64,000 nucleotides of DNA. Source: Strobilurus pachycystidiatus. Taxonomy: Eukaryota > Basidiomycota > Agaricomycetes > Agaricales > Physalacriaceae. The notes below the pieces were generated by a model. The model made no database searches, was not told where the DNA came from, and saw only the letters and a list, made by a program, of their open reading frames with translations. The DNA lies in NCBI GenBank assembly GCA_019915135.1, contig JAHLMK010000020.1, positions 620,001 to 684,000 of the forward strand, in the 5' to 3' direction. The position numbers and the translations under genes are program-made. Positions 31,749 through 42,796 of the stretch are shown in pieces. Each line of letters opens with the position of its first letter. The stretch's first letter is position 1.

Positions 31749-34431
31749 CTAGGGAAATGTTAGAGGGTAGACCAAGGAGGGGGAGGATGCTGACCGATAT
31801 GTAGGAATTATACCCGTTTCAACAAGCGAGAGAAATGAGCGTCGAACAGAAAGGTTGATATGTGAATTAGGGCATCGGCCCTTTTTGAGAGCACCCATGG
31901 TACCGTCGTTGTCCGAGTGAATGAGAAGGTGAGTGTCAGAGATCCCCATCTCTTGAAGGAAGTAAAGGAGGAACTCTATGGCGAGAGTCTCGAGCCAGCA
32001 GATATCCCGTCCAGGAGCCCGAGACTTCCAGTCCGAAACAAGTTGAAATGCGGCCCAACGACCATCAATGATGATGCCGATGCCCCACGATGTGGAAGCA
32101 TCGACATAGAGGCCCATATCCATCATAGGACCCTTGAGCTTCAACGGGCGTGTAAAGTTGGGAGCTGAAAGGGCGGAAGCCCACCACTTGAGGTCGGTGA
32201 TGACAGAAGGAGGGGGGTAGCGGCGCATATATTCGTCGCCCTTGAAGGAGGCTGCAAAGTTTGAAAGGGAAGGAAGACGAGTGGTGCCTGCCACATAGAC
32301 AAAGGCGACGTGACACAGTGACCCGTGAATCTTGTTCACGTCCTCGAGAGTACACTGGGTCCGTGCAAAGGAGCGAACAAATAGAAGGACCCGGTGAAGG
32401 AACTTGAGACGCTTGGGCTTGGGAAGGCTGACAAGGCGGAGGCGGAGATCCCATAGAAAACCAATGAAAGTTGTGGCAAAAACGAAGTCGGAATCGCCTT
32501 TGTCGTTCCACGGTGTGCCGAGGGGAGCAACCATTGCCATCATCGAATCATGGTCGTAGTCGTAACAGAAGTCACCCGAGGCAAAGGCGCCAGAATTAGA
32601 AGGGAAGCGCAGATTCTTGAGGTCATCCTCGTACTTCAATGGACGGTGAACACCTTCGGCGTGCCAAATGTCGGTCAGAGCATTTGCAATCATGCCCGAG
32701 TTGCTGCTTGCTGATGCAAGGCCGAAAGGATTGACATGATCAATGTAGAAGGCGTGATCCATGCCTGAAGGTTTTCAATGAGAAGATGAAGGAAAGAAGG
32801 AAGGAAGGAACGGAGGTGGCTACCTTGAAAGACGAGGAAAGGTTTGTGTGCGGGAAGGACGGGACAAGTGCGATGGAATTTCGCAATGTCTTTTGTACAT
32901 GCTTGTGTCCCCGGCGGGGCGTTCGCAATCTGCGGGAAAGGAGAATTAGCCCGACGGCCTAACTCGAGAAGAAGGAGGCTACCCCACACAGTGGGGAGCA
33001 AGAAGGAGGAGACAGCCCACAGGACTGCTCTGAGACAACCCACAGGGAAGCTCTGAGACGACACCCACAGGGTGCGCTCGAAGGGGAAGGAAGCAACTCC
33101 AAGGAAGGAGATGCTGGAAGGTGAGAAAGAAAGAAACTCTCGGGTGCACAGAAACCGCCAAAATAAAAAAGAATAAGAAACGAAACAAAGTGCTACAGCT
33201 ACTCATAACCCGAAAGCGAAACACTCACAATTGATTCAACTTGAGGTGCCGCATCCAGAAATGTAGGGAAATCCTCCTTGGAGATGTACGAATTGACCGA
33301 GGGAATGATGAAGGAGGGACTCCGTAAGTCCTTTGACAGGTTACGATAGACCCGAAGCTTGTCCGGGACCCCATCGCCCTGAGGTTGTACGGCGACAAGG
33401 AGGGGAGACGAGTAGAAAGGACCACGAAGGATACGTTCAACACGTTCTCGAGAGAACGGGCCCGAGATGCGGCCCGAATGCAGCTCTCCAGAAACATAGT
33501 CGTCGACAGCCTGTTTATGCTCAAGGCAGGAAGGATGATTGGGAATGATGACGGAGAACGAGAGACGGGGCATGCGCCCGATAGGGAATCCTGAGCGAAG
33601 ATTAGAGCAGAGAAGGGGGTAGTGCAGAGTAAGGTTGTGCTTGGCAAGGAGGATTTCAAAGGCATCGGCGCTGTATGGCGTCACAATTCTACTCAAGATG
33701 GCATCGTCGTCATCTGAGCGTATTCCGAAGAGCGGGCGGTCGCAAATGTATTGCGAGAAATCTGTATAAGCAAGGAACGGACGCGGAAGAACAGTAACGT
33801 CGTCAAGCGGGGCGCTTGCGACAGGTGTAAGAGAGGGCGCCGTGATCCTTGGACCCACACCACGAGCAGACGTCGATGCGGTTGGGATGAGAACAGGAGT
33901 GCGGGTTGTGGGTTGTGTAGTTGAAGTGGAGGCAGATGAGGACCCCACCGGGACTGTAGAGGCCGCCGTCGCGAACTGTTCCCCAGAGAAGGCGCGTGGT
34001 GACCTTGCCATCGTAGTGGTCGGCAAGGAGGTGCCCGACCTCGCCGCATCCCAAGCAAGTTGCGGAGGACGCCGACTTCGATCCAGAGGAGGGTGCGCCG
34101 CCCCGAAATGAGCCCCGCGAGGCTCCCCCAGAGGAGCCCCGCGAAGAGGAGGAATGAGATTGGCGCGAAGGCGCCGGACGCTCAGCGCGCAGGCGGCGCT
34201 CCAGCTCGAGAAGCTTCTGATCCTGTATCCAGGCGTTCTTCGCCGCCATGTAAAGGTTGTCGTAATACGATGCGTCGTAAGTGACCGGCATGGAGGAGTA
34301 GTCCAGACGGATCTTCGCTTCGACAGGTGCCCAGAATTCGTAGCCGGCGATTTTATCGTCCTGGGCATCAAAGAAACCGTAATGGTTGCTGATGCGGAGG
34401 GCGAAGGGTCCCTTCGTACCGGCCGCGTCAC
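31749..34431 (-). CDS. Reverse transcriptase-RNase H of the DIRS-like element, with two introns
   Basis: Exons on the minus strand: 34431-33229, 32929-32824 and 32764-31749. The first part contains SAPLDDVTVLPRPFLAYTDF and DKLRVYRNLSKDLRSPSF, the start of the RT palm. The middle exon has ACTKDIAKFHRTCPVLPAHK. The last has FYIDHVNPFGLASASSNSG and the RT catalytic box KYEDDLKNL (YxDD-type, about 32.63 kb). RNase H follows with LYVDASTSWGIGIIIDGRW, LETLAIEFLLYFLQEMG and IHSDNDGTMGALKKGR. Introns are 299 nt (33228-32930) and 59 nt (32823-32765), both GT-AG and phase-consistent. The first exon overlaps the gag frame from 34431 to 33803; the real start is uncertain and may be by frameshift or re-initiation. 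The frame stays open throughout. Confidence 0.75.
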
Positions 34432-35668
34432 GAAGACGACAAAACCGGAGACGATTGAGAGCGCACTCAGACCATTCCCCGAAAGTCGGGCGAACGTCGG
34501 GACCGAACTTCTCGATGAGCGCCTTGATGTCCAAGATGAGGCGGCCCTTTGCTTCGCCAGGTCGCGCGTTGGTACGGACGGTAGCGAGAAGGGGAGCGTG
34601 GCTGTTAATGTGACGAAGAGCCTCGTTGGAAAAGGCGGAGTGGGGAAGGGGAACGTGTATCTCGGTCTCGAAAAGGATGGGGTGGAAGGTCACCTCGACC
34701 CGAGCTCCGGGCACACGTTGAACCTCCTTGCTCGTGTCCATGCACTTGTGGTAGAGCTCGACATGCTCGTCCAGCTTCTTCGACTCTTCCTTCTTCTTCT
34801 TCTTCAACGCGTCCGCCGCTTTCCAGTCGTCGATTTTCTTTCGAATGTAAATGGGGATCTTCTTGAAAGCGCTGAGAGTGGAGTCAGAATAACGGAAAGA
34901 GTCGATTTCATCGTCCGTGATAGTGATAAAACTATGGGCCGGGGATCCAGAGCGAGGATTGGCGACGGGGTCGAGATGGTGCTGCAGGGTGGCAGTCTCG
35001 CGAGCGAGATTCTTCTGCTCGATGTCGGCATTGGCATCCAGCCGTGTGGCCAGCGCCAGAGTTTTGAACAATTCGCAGATTGGTTGCGACTTGTGCGTCA
35101 ACCGGGTGCGCGCTGGTGGAGGTGGAGGCGGTGGCTGTCCCTGCGGTCCCTGTTGACCCGTCGCACCCTGCCCGCTTGGCTGCCCCGACACGCTCGACTG
35201 TCCCTGCGCTCCAGGCCCTCCCTGCTGTCCCTGCGTTCCCTGTGTTCCCTGTGTGCTGTGAGAACGGCAGAAAGTGGAAGAGAACAAGAAAAGAATTTGT
35301 TCTGAAGAGTAAATGGAGGACAGGAGGACGATTGCCAACTGGGAAAGACGGATACTGGAAAGCGACGCGCTGAGCGTCGGATTCGCGTCCAGTATGTGTG
35401 GATGTGTTAGCATCCGAGGGTTGGCAATCTCCGCTAAGTATCTTATCCTAAGATAAGCTGGCCGCTCGTGCCTCGCTCTCAGCTTATCGCGGAACGTATC
35501 ATCACGCCATGAAAGAATAATGATATATCCCCTCGGACCATGATTGAGTTGAATGTTCATTACGACGTCGAAAGACAAGGCCTTGTCTCGTACAGCCATG
35601 GTTTCACGCAACGAGAAATACTGGTCATTACTATGAGCCAGGGAAATCTCATATTGGGATTCAAACAA
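33803..35668 (-). CDS. Gag-like protein of the DIRS-like element
   Basis: A 621-codon open frame. The N-terminal third includes a collagen-like Gly/Gln run (TQGTQGTQGQQGGPGAQGQ, about 35.25 kb) and a PPPPPPP tract. The central part is capsid-like: SDSTLSAFKKIPIYIRKKID, a Lys-rich helix, then RLILDIKALIEKFGPDVRPT and FCRLRDAAGTKGPFALRISN. A Ser/Arg/Gly hinge precedes two Cys/His clusters, CLGCGEVGHLLADH and CSWCGSKDHGALSYTC, that look like nucleic-acid-binding zinc knuckles. It would package the element RNA. The first 60-80 residues may be untranslated leader, since MLTHPHILDANPTLSA is an alternative start. No internal stop is present. Confidence 0.65.
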   Translation of the reverse strand: MFESQYEISLAHSNDQYFSLRETMAVRDKALSFDVVMNIQLNHGPRGYIIILSWRDDTFRDKLRARHERPAYLRIRYLAEIANPRMLTHPHILDANPTLSASLSSIRLSQLAIVLLSSIYSSEQILFLFSSTFCRSHSTQGTQGTQGQQGGPGAQGQSSVSGQPSGQGATGQQGPQGQPPPPPPPARTRLTHKSQPICELFKTLALATRLDANADIEQKNLARETATLQHHLDPVANPRSGSPAHSFITITDDEIDSFRYSDSTLSAFKKIPIYIRKKIDDWKAADALKKKKKEESKKLDEHVELYHKCMDTSKEVQRVPGARVEVTFHPILFETEIHVPLPHSAFSNEALRHINSHAPLLATVRTNARPGEAKGRLILDIKALIEKFGPDVRPTFGEWSECALNRLRFCRLRDAAGTKGPFALRISNHYGFFDAQDDKIAGYEFWAPVEAKIRLDYSSMPVTYDASYYDNLYMAAKNAWIQDQKLLELERRLRAERPAPSRQSHSSSSRGSSGGASRGSFRGGAPSSGSKSASSATCLGCGEVGHLLADHYDGKVTTRLLWGTVRDGGLYSPGGVLICLHFNYTTHNPHSCSHPNRIDVCSWCGSKDHGALSYTCRKRPA

Positions 35669-35705
35669 TTATAGTGACAAAAAATCATTTAATATAGGAT
35701 TCAAT

Positions 35706-35840
35706 CTAGGTAGCAGTCGAGGTAGTAGTAGTAGTAGATTCAGGTGTAGTAGGGGTAGATTCAGATGAGGTAGCAGTGGTAGTGGTAGTGGCAGTAATAG
35801 TGGTAGGTGTAGGCGTAGTAGTGGCGGAAGCAGTCGTACT
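35706..35840. repeat. GTA/GTG-rich microsatellite coding a poly-Thr tail
   Basis: Runs of gtagtagtagtag and gtggtagtggtagtgg give the Thr/Ser-rich C-terminus of the accessory protein of element 2. Confidence 0.7.
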
Positions 35841-37408
35841 CAAACTCGGAACAGATGCGGCGAGCAGAGCCGCCCGCTGCGCCGCCAAGCGCGACACCGA
35901 GGTCTTCGCAGCACTCGTTGCTTCCGAGACTTGGTTGGGGAAGATTTTCCTAACCTGATGTTAGCGAGTAGAATGTGGGCAAAAAGGGCAGACGTACTTG
36001 TTCCACCACGCGAGCTTGGCATCTGCAATGTTGCGCTCTGGGCTGCCCGGCTTACCACCAATGAAATATCCAACGATGAAGTCGTACAACTCGCCGTAGT
36101 CGAAGCCGTTGTAGTTCTCGGCCCACTGGCTAGCGTCCGTGGAGTTGAAGTGAAGCTAAGATGACCATTAGTATGGTATTACGCAGAGAAAATGGGACGT
36201 ACCATGACAGCAGTATACGCGATAGACTGCGGGGTGACACGCTTATTCATCCCGGCTATGTCTGAGATCGACTGCTTTGTTGCCTTCCTGGACTTCTTCG
36301 CAGCAGGTGGCGCCTGATTCTCCGAGTCGTCCGTGATCTTGTCAGCCGACGATGGGGAAGTGAATATACAAGCGTATGTCTGCCGAAAATATCAGCACAG
36401 GAAGATCTGAGAAACAAAAACATACCTTGAGTAAGAAGATACTCTCCCACAGACCATCATCAAGGTTGTCGGGATTACCAGTGCAATTACGATAGAAAAG
36501 GTTGACCAAGAAGGACGAACCCATCTCGAAACCTGGAGCGTTTCCGCGAACCTTAGCGCGAACCCTGAGATGATGCAGTGAGTGACACGACGATGGGAAA
36601 AGGATGGCAGACTTACTCGAGATCCTGCCAGTCGACGGCGACATCCACGAGCAAGCGGCCGATAATGTCGCACTGAATTCCTCGGCCCAGACGATGCTCG
36701 ATATCGAGGTGAAGCTTATAGGTTCGGTTGAACCAAATGCCGACCTTCTCTTTGATTGCATTGTTGTCGTCACCGCGGGCACCATTCGCGGCACCCTGAG
36801 CCTGTTGAACAGAATGAACAGTGATCCAGACGTGGAAAGAAGGGACTCACCAATCCCAAGTATGCGTCCATGGCGTTGGCGTCCCCCTTCTCGTAAAGAT
36901 CCTTGAACGACTTTCCACACGTCGTCAGTAAGGCCTTGAAACTGTCGAAAAGGATGTCCTGTCTACAAGTCATGTCCGGGTCAGCAAATCAAGAATGCAA
37001 ACTGGCAACCACGAGCTTACTTCAACGTGGACGGCGCAGTAGAATCGTCACTGCGTCGGTCCGCCTCCTCGACAAGGGCCTGCAGGTTCTCGAACAAAGT
37101 AACGACCTTGCGAATCTGGCGGGAGTTGTGTGGGGCGTCGACAGCGGCACTGTGAGTCGTTCCAAGAGTCAGTATCACGGAGACCAGAAGAAGGCCATGA
37201 CCCACGCTCGTTTGCGCTTCCGGCGGTTCTTGGTCCCGCTGGCAGGCGTGTCCGACGAGGCCTGTGAATCGCGGTTCTCCTGACGAAGACGGCGAGCATC
37301 ATCGGCCGCGTTCTGGGGAGCTGGACTGGATGAGCGCGCAGGGCTGGATGAGCGTGGAGGGCTGGATGAACGCGGGGGGGTGGATGATGGGAGAGAGGAT
37401 GCTGGCAT
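35706..37408 (-). CDS. Accessory gene of element 2, DUF6698-like layout
   Basis: Starts MPASSLPSSTPPRSSSPPRS at 37408 and is spliced through several introns of about 50 nt. Blocks in order: a Ser/Pro head with basic KNRRKRKRA; RQIRKVVTLFENLQALVEEA; DILFDSFKALLTTCGKSFKD; FNRTYKLHLDIEHRLGRGIQ; VRAKVRGNAPGFEMGSSFLV; LWESIFLLKTYACIFTSPSS; then VTPQSIAYTAVMLHFNSTDA, FDYGELYDFIVGYF and AWWNKKIFP. The tail is Thr-rich, from a GTA/GTG microsatellite. VTPxxIA and WNxxIFP also occur in the accessory protein of element 1, in the same order and spacing. Function unknown. Position opposite the transposase suggests a role in the life cycle of the transposon, which is inference. Confidence 0.6.
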
Positions 37409-38026
37409 GATTAATGAGAGCAGAGCGATGGAGGGATCAGACTGGGCACTGACCTTATGTATGGCAAATGACGATCAGAATCAACAATCGTCCTCAGGTG
37501 TCGTGACCGTGAATTGAGCGCGTCGAGCACGACATATCGGACCCGGTAAAGGATTCTTCAGCGGGCCGCCATTGCTGCCCAAGCCCCTCGACAACAACCG
37601 AATTCGCAAAGATAGTCGGACGACGTCGGACAACTTGAAAGTGAGATAGAAGTTGACGAGGTGAGGGTAGAAAGACCATATGTGCACCAAATGTGTGCGC
37701 ATCTAACCACCGATGGGAGGACATAGAAGTAAGAGGACAAGAAGGAAATCCAACCGAAACGTGACTTAAATAGATTCAAAGTCCGCCGCCCGCCTCCTTT
37801 CCTTTCCCCTATCATTGGCTATCAGTATCACTGCCCGCAAGCACGTCATTGCATACGCTCTACAGCGTCTACCTTTTCAAATGGCATCGATTTTGCCCTT
37901 CGCCACATACTACACGCCCATTAATCGCGTTCAATGCGACGATCGCGTCTGGGCCTCGCGATTTTCGCAGTACTCATTCTACTCGCCATCTCTACATTAC
38001 TCTGCGCCTCTCCACCTGCTCTTTAC

Positions 38027-41000
38027 ATGCCTGAGAAATATGCTTGTTCTGCGATAGCCTGCTCCAAGTCCTTCAAGAGAGCTGGGGACCTGCAGACATC
38101 AGAAGTCCTGTGCGCCCTATCAGGCAGCTAGAAACAGTCGAAAACGAGTGCATCTGCCTGAGACCTCAATTCCAGCAGACCAAGAAGCACGCAGTGAAAA
38201 ACGACAGCGCATTCTGGTAAGAATAACATCCATTAATCGGAATTGAAGAATAATTCGGTTCTAGGATTTGATTGATGAACCAGCAGCGAGTGGGTCCTCG
38301 GCGCCGCCACACATCACAGACTCTGGGGGGCCCGTTCCGGCGTCTGCCGAGATTCAGCCTCCTCATGAAGATGGTGGCGTAGACTTTGATTTCGATGTCT
38401 CGATGGATCCACCTGATCCGGGTCCCGAGCCCGAAATTGAGCCGCCTCTTCCCCGCCTTCGGATACGCATACCTGCTCGTATCCGGGACGTGTATCCCGA
38501 GCCTTCTATGCCAGCTGCTACTTACACGCCCCCTGCTGGCCTTCCCCATGTTTTCCTTGTCGTCCGTGACCGCCTGACCACTCTTGCCAACAAGTTTGGC
38601 CTCATCCGTCGATATCTCCATCGCCCATCCTATGACCCCGATGTCTTTGTCGAGAAAAAAGACCTCGCCACTCCACGCCAGACTGGCATCACAGTTCCCA
38701 CACCTTCTGAAGTCTCCTCAGCGTCAGCGTCGACTTCCACCTCAGGGTCTCAGGCTCCGTGGCCCTTTGCGAACATGACCGTTTACCGCCTCATGGGGTG
38801 GCTGAACAACGGCAATATCCAGAAAACAGCAGGCAAGCTTGACAGTCTGGTACACGATGTCTTGCAAGCTCCCGATTTCACAGTCAAGGATCTTCCTGAC
38901 AACTTCCACACCGAGACAGAGAATCGACGAATGGACAGAGCAATTGACGCGTCGACTGATCCGTTTGTTCAGTCGTTCAAACAGGCCACGGTCTCCATCG
39001 ACGTCCCATCTGGGACGAAAGGAGAGCCGCCACGCTCCTACCAGGTTCCCGGTCTCTACTACCGTCGCATCATTGACGTTATACGTGCGACGTTCATGGG
39101 ACCTCTTGGCTCGAAGATTCACTTTTCGCCATACACCGCCCTCCATCGCTCATCTTCTGGCAAAGAGACTCGTGTTCACGGAGAGCTCTATACGTCGGAT
39201 GCCTTCATATCGGAACACGACCACGTCCAAACCCACGCTCCTGCAGATCCGACCGACCCATCCTGCAAGCGCGAAAAGGTTGTCGCCGCAGTAATGGTCC
39301 TCTCGGATGCGACACATCTTGCCAACTTTGGTATTGCCAAAGCGTGGCCCATCTATGAGATGCTCGGCAACATCAGCAAGTATGTTCGGTCACAACTCAA
39401 TTCTGGTGCCATTGAGCATCTTGCATATATTCCTACGGTCGGTGTTCTCATCGTGACGGATTTTCATCGTTTCTCACTTCACTGTCAGCTTCCTGATTCG
39501 TTCGGTGACTGGGTGAAGGAATTCCATCCAAAGTGGAAGACACAAAAGGCCGACATCTTAACCCACTGCCGCCGCGAGGCTGTGTGGACTTTCCTGCTGT
39601 CAGATGCCGACTTCCTACATGCATATACTTATGGTATCGTCATCATGTGTGCAGATGGTATCGAACGACGCGTCTTTCCGCGTATATTCACCTACTCAGC
39701 TGATTATCCCGAAAAGTGATTAGTCTCGCATCTTTATTGTGTCTCGATCTCAATTTTACTTGCAGAGTCCTTCTTGCCACAATTCGGGATAAGGGCCTGA
39801 ATCCGTGTCCGCGATGTTTTGTTTCGAAGGCCAAACTCGATCTCATGGGACAGAAACTCGACGAACGAACACGAATCCAACGTTTTCGGACTTTTATGCG
39901 ATCTCGTGTGGATACTGCTAGGCGAATGATTTATAGTCTTGGACGGGCCATTGGCGGTCTCGACCTTCTCAAGGATACATCGAGTGTACCAACAAAGGTA
40001 AGGACATTACTGTTCACGTTCCTCAACAAGGTGTTTGAGCCTTCCTTCTCAGAACGCATTCATTGAGCAGCTCGGCGCTACATTCAACCCGTATCGCATG
40101 CTGGTCGTTGACCTACTTCACGAGTTTGAATTAGGCGTCTGGAAGGCCACGTTCATACATCTCATTCGAATGTTATACGCTCATCTTCGGAACGGGGACC
40201 TTGTTGACGAACTGGACCGGCGGTGAAAAGCTTTCTCGCTGTCTCTCTGTTAGTGGCTAATACCGCTCAAAGATTTCGCAAGGTACCCACGTTTGGGAGT
40301 ACCATCAGACGGTTCGCGACGAATGCTTCTCAAATGAAGAAATTGGCCGCACGAGATTTCGAGGATATTCTACAGGTATTATATCTATTCTCTAAGTGAT
40401 TTGACACTAACCCTTTTTGCGTCTAGTGTGCAATCCCTGTTTTTGAGGATCTACTTCCTGAACCGTTCAATGCAGCAGTTCTCACCCTCTTGTATCGTTT
40501 AGCAGAATGGCACGCACTCGCCAAACTACGGATGCATACAGACGACACCTTGGCCATTATGGAAGCATCGACCGTTCAGCTTGGGCGACTTTTTCGCCAG
40601 TTCCGCGATAACATCTGTTCACAATTCAGAACGGTAGAGCTGCCACGGGAGGCTGAAGCACGACGGCGACGTCAGGCAGAAGCTGCTACAGCTGCTAGAG
40701 AGGCAGGTCGGCCACCACCTGCGGCGAGTTCCTCCTCATCGGGTCCGAAACCTCGAACCTTGAACCTTTTTACGCCCAAGTTCCACGCTCTCGGCGACTA
40801 TGTACGCTCTATCCGACTCTTTGGAACGACAGATTCATATTCAACACAACTGGTATGGTCCTATTCCCAACTCATACGTCGGTAGGCTGATAGTTTCACA
40901 GGGCGAACTCGCACATCGCATTGTGAAGAAGCTCTATGGAATGACAAACAAGAAGGATGCAATGAAGCAGATTGCGAAGCGACACGGGCGACGTAATTTA

Positions 41001-42253
41001 TTCAGACGGACGGCCGAGTCAAAAGAGGTCAAGACGGCCTCACTCGAAGACCACCACTTCATATCCAAATCCCGTAACAAGCCGGTCAATTTGTACGACT
41101 TCACAGCTACTCCAAAAGACGCAGAACTCGATCCAGCCAAAAGGGTAAGCAGCTTGACATTCCGGGTGCATAGCTGATGATATGACATCCAGAACTTCAT
41201 ACCCAAGCTTCAAGACCACCTTCTTGGTCGTATTCTTGGTCGAGAATTCGACGGAGACACTCACGAGGCCTTCACTCACGATGACCGCAACACTGTACGG
41301 ATTGTCAACAACCGGATCTTTCGACAGCAACTCGTTCGTATCAACTTCACGACATACGATGTTCGACGCGAGTACGATACGATTAGCCCCCGCATCCGCC
41401 CATTCGTCATGGTCCGAAATCCAGATGCAGCTGAGGACGAAAAGGCACATCCATACTGGTATGCCCAGGTGCTCGGCATCTTTCATACACAGGTCCAGCA
41501 TGCGCCGCCGACGGGAAACTTCAGCGGCATCAAGGATATGGAGTTCCTCTGGGTGCGGTGGTTAGGCGATGAGCCAGGCTACCGGTCGGGTCGGTCTAGA
41601 GCACGGCTACCCAAAATTGGCTATGTTCCTACCTCGGATGACTATGCTTTTGGTTTTCTGAATCCGGCGCTTGTTATTCGGGGTGCTCACCTTATCCCAG
41701 CCTTCAGTAACGATATCACATCCGACTTGATGCCGTTCAGTGGCAATACCGAAGCCCGTCAGTGGCGAGATTCTCCAGCAGACGCGGATTGGGAGAACTT
41801 CTATGTCAATATGTCAGTAACTCCCTCCGAGTCCTGTTACCGATGCGTCGCTTACTCATGAGCAGATTCCTGGACCGGGACATGTTCATGCGATATCTCG
41901 GTGGCGGTGTTGGCCATCTTGATAATGCACCAGACATGGATTCGTCGACGGACAACAATACAGTCGTGAACGAGACAGAGGCCGAAGATGAGCTAGAAGC
42001 TGCGCCGTCAGATGCTGTGGAGAACGCAGATCTCACTGAGGCTGATGCGGGAAGAGCGGAGGCTGAGGATGGGACCAACACTGATAGCAATGCGGCGAAT
42101 GGCATCGATGAGGATGAGGATGAGGCAGAGTTTAGTGGGGCTGAGGACTCGGATGACGAGGAGGAGGAGGAGGCCGAGGCTGGCAGGCCGGAAACGATTG
42201 ACGACGAAGAACAGGGAAGCGACGAAGAGGACAGTGGATATGCTGACATGTAG
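38027..42253 (+). CDS. Plavaka-like transposase, N-terminal zinc finger frameshifted
   Basis: ATG 38027-38029 gives MPEKYACSAIACSKSFKRAG, then a small frameshift at about 38095-38105 interrupts the zinc finger. The other frame continues HQKSCAPYQAARNSRKRV to a donor at 38218. Main exon 38264-39717: MTVYRLMGWLNNGNIQKTAG, YYRRIIDVIRATFMGPLGSK, WPIYEMLGNISKYVRSQ, DFHRFSLHCQLPDSFGDWV. Following exons: LLATIRDKGLNPCPRCFVSK, FNPYRMLVVDLLHEFELGVW (40.08-40.14 kb), FEDILQCAIPVFEDLLPEPF, WHALAKLRMHTDDTLAIMEA, PKFHALGDYVRSIRLFGTTD, GELAHRIVKKLYGMTNKKDA. The C-terminus is strongly acidic and ends DSGYADM at 42253. This is the Plavaka-family layout (CACTA-related cut-and-paste transposase). The C-terminal part has bromo-adjacent-like sequence HPYWYAQVLGIFH. 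Apart from the finger, the frame appears intact. Confidence 0.7.
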
Positions 42254-42331
42254 CCTCCACATCAACTCTACATGTCGAGTGGGAGATGGACAATGAATTT
42301 TATTCACTGTGACATAGTATCACCGGCAAAT

Positions 42332-42398
42332 GACCTTATAAGGTTAACAAAATCGCGTCCTTATGAGGTTAGCAAAAATCGTTGACCTTATTAGGTCG
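42332..42398. repeat. Right-end repeats of element 2
   Basis: Three related palindromic units in 67 bp: gaccttataaggttaac, gtccttatgaggttagc and gaccttattaggtc. They follow the transposase stop and look like subterminal transposase-binding repeats. Confidence 0.5.
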
Positions 42399-42430
42399 AG
42401 ACCTGACTTGGACAGTCCCTGGACAATCTC

Positions 42431-42796
42431 GTGACCGTTGTCGCTGCTCTGTCCAAGGGGACCCTAACCAGAGAATCCTTCATTCCATCTGGAGGTCTAG
42501 CAAAATGTAAACAACGGTGTTCGATCCCTAGCTCACAAGGCACACTGGGAAAACTACATATGGATTCGACTACTCGGCAACGGACATCTGTTAGCGGTGC
42601 ACGTCTGGCCGGTATGGGCTTTGGTACGACGCTGCCTCTGCCGCTCTCCGAGACTCCACAGCCGTTGGTACCGTGGAGACGGTCCAAGATCCATGGAAGG
42701 GACGACGATGGCAACGACTGGGAAACGGCGGAGAAAGAAGATGATGCTGAAGGGTAAGGAAACAGTGAGAAGGACAGTGGCTACGCTGACATTTAA
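42431..42796 (+). pseudogene. Decayed second copy of a transposase C-terminus
   Basis: The frame reads GRDDDGNDWETAEKEDDAEG, a stop, then EKDSGYADI and a stop at about 42796. This copies the C-terminus of the element 2 transposase (EEDSGYADM at 42253) 0.55 kb further on. It is probably a remnant of a related, older element against which element 2 lies, or a local duplication. Confidence 0.4.

Larger units (their letters stand above)
30063..35668 (-). mobile_element. DIRS-like tyrosine-recombinase retroelement
   Basis: Three minus-strand coding regions in retroelement order: gag-like (35.67-33.80 kb), reverse transcriptase plus RNase H (34.4-31.75 kb) and tyrosine recombinase (31.74-30.06 kb). 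There is no DDE integrase or aspartic protease, which with the recombinase marks the DIRS/Ngaro order rather than Gypsy/Copia. The limits are those of coding sequence; split direct or inverted terminal repeats expected of this order were not found by eye. The recombinase frame is broken, so this copy is probably not autonomous. Confidence 0.75.
35706..42400. mobile_element. Plavaka-like DNA transposon, element 2
   Basis: Same plan as element 1: an accessory gene on one strand (minus, 35.7-37.4 kb) and a large transposase on the other (plus, 38.0-42.25 kb), divergent from a 0.6-kb gap. At the right end, after the transposase stop, lie three repeats of CCTTAT/AAGGTTA type (42332-42398). I could not find the matching left end. 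The coordinates are therefore the coding limits plus the right-end repeats. Confidence 0.55.

Noticed and set aside
33000..33075. Repeats of a cccacaggg-type unit as a possible terminal repeat of the DIRS-like element
   Set aside because: They lie within the first RT intron, not at an element end, and no matching copies were found at 30 or 35.6 kb.
34154..35305. 383-codon open frame on the plus strand
   Set aside because: Antisense to the gag-like ORF, with no motif; the Leu/Arg-rich composition is what the opposite strand of the coding region gives.
41806..42249. Ser-rich 147-codon minus-strand frame
   Set aside because: Antisense of the acidic Asp/Glu C-terminus of the element 2 transposase.
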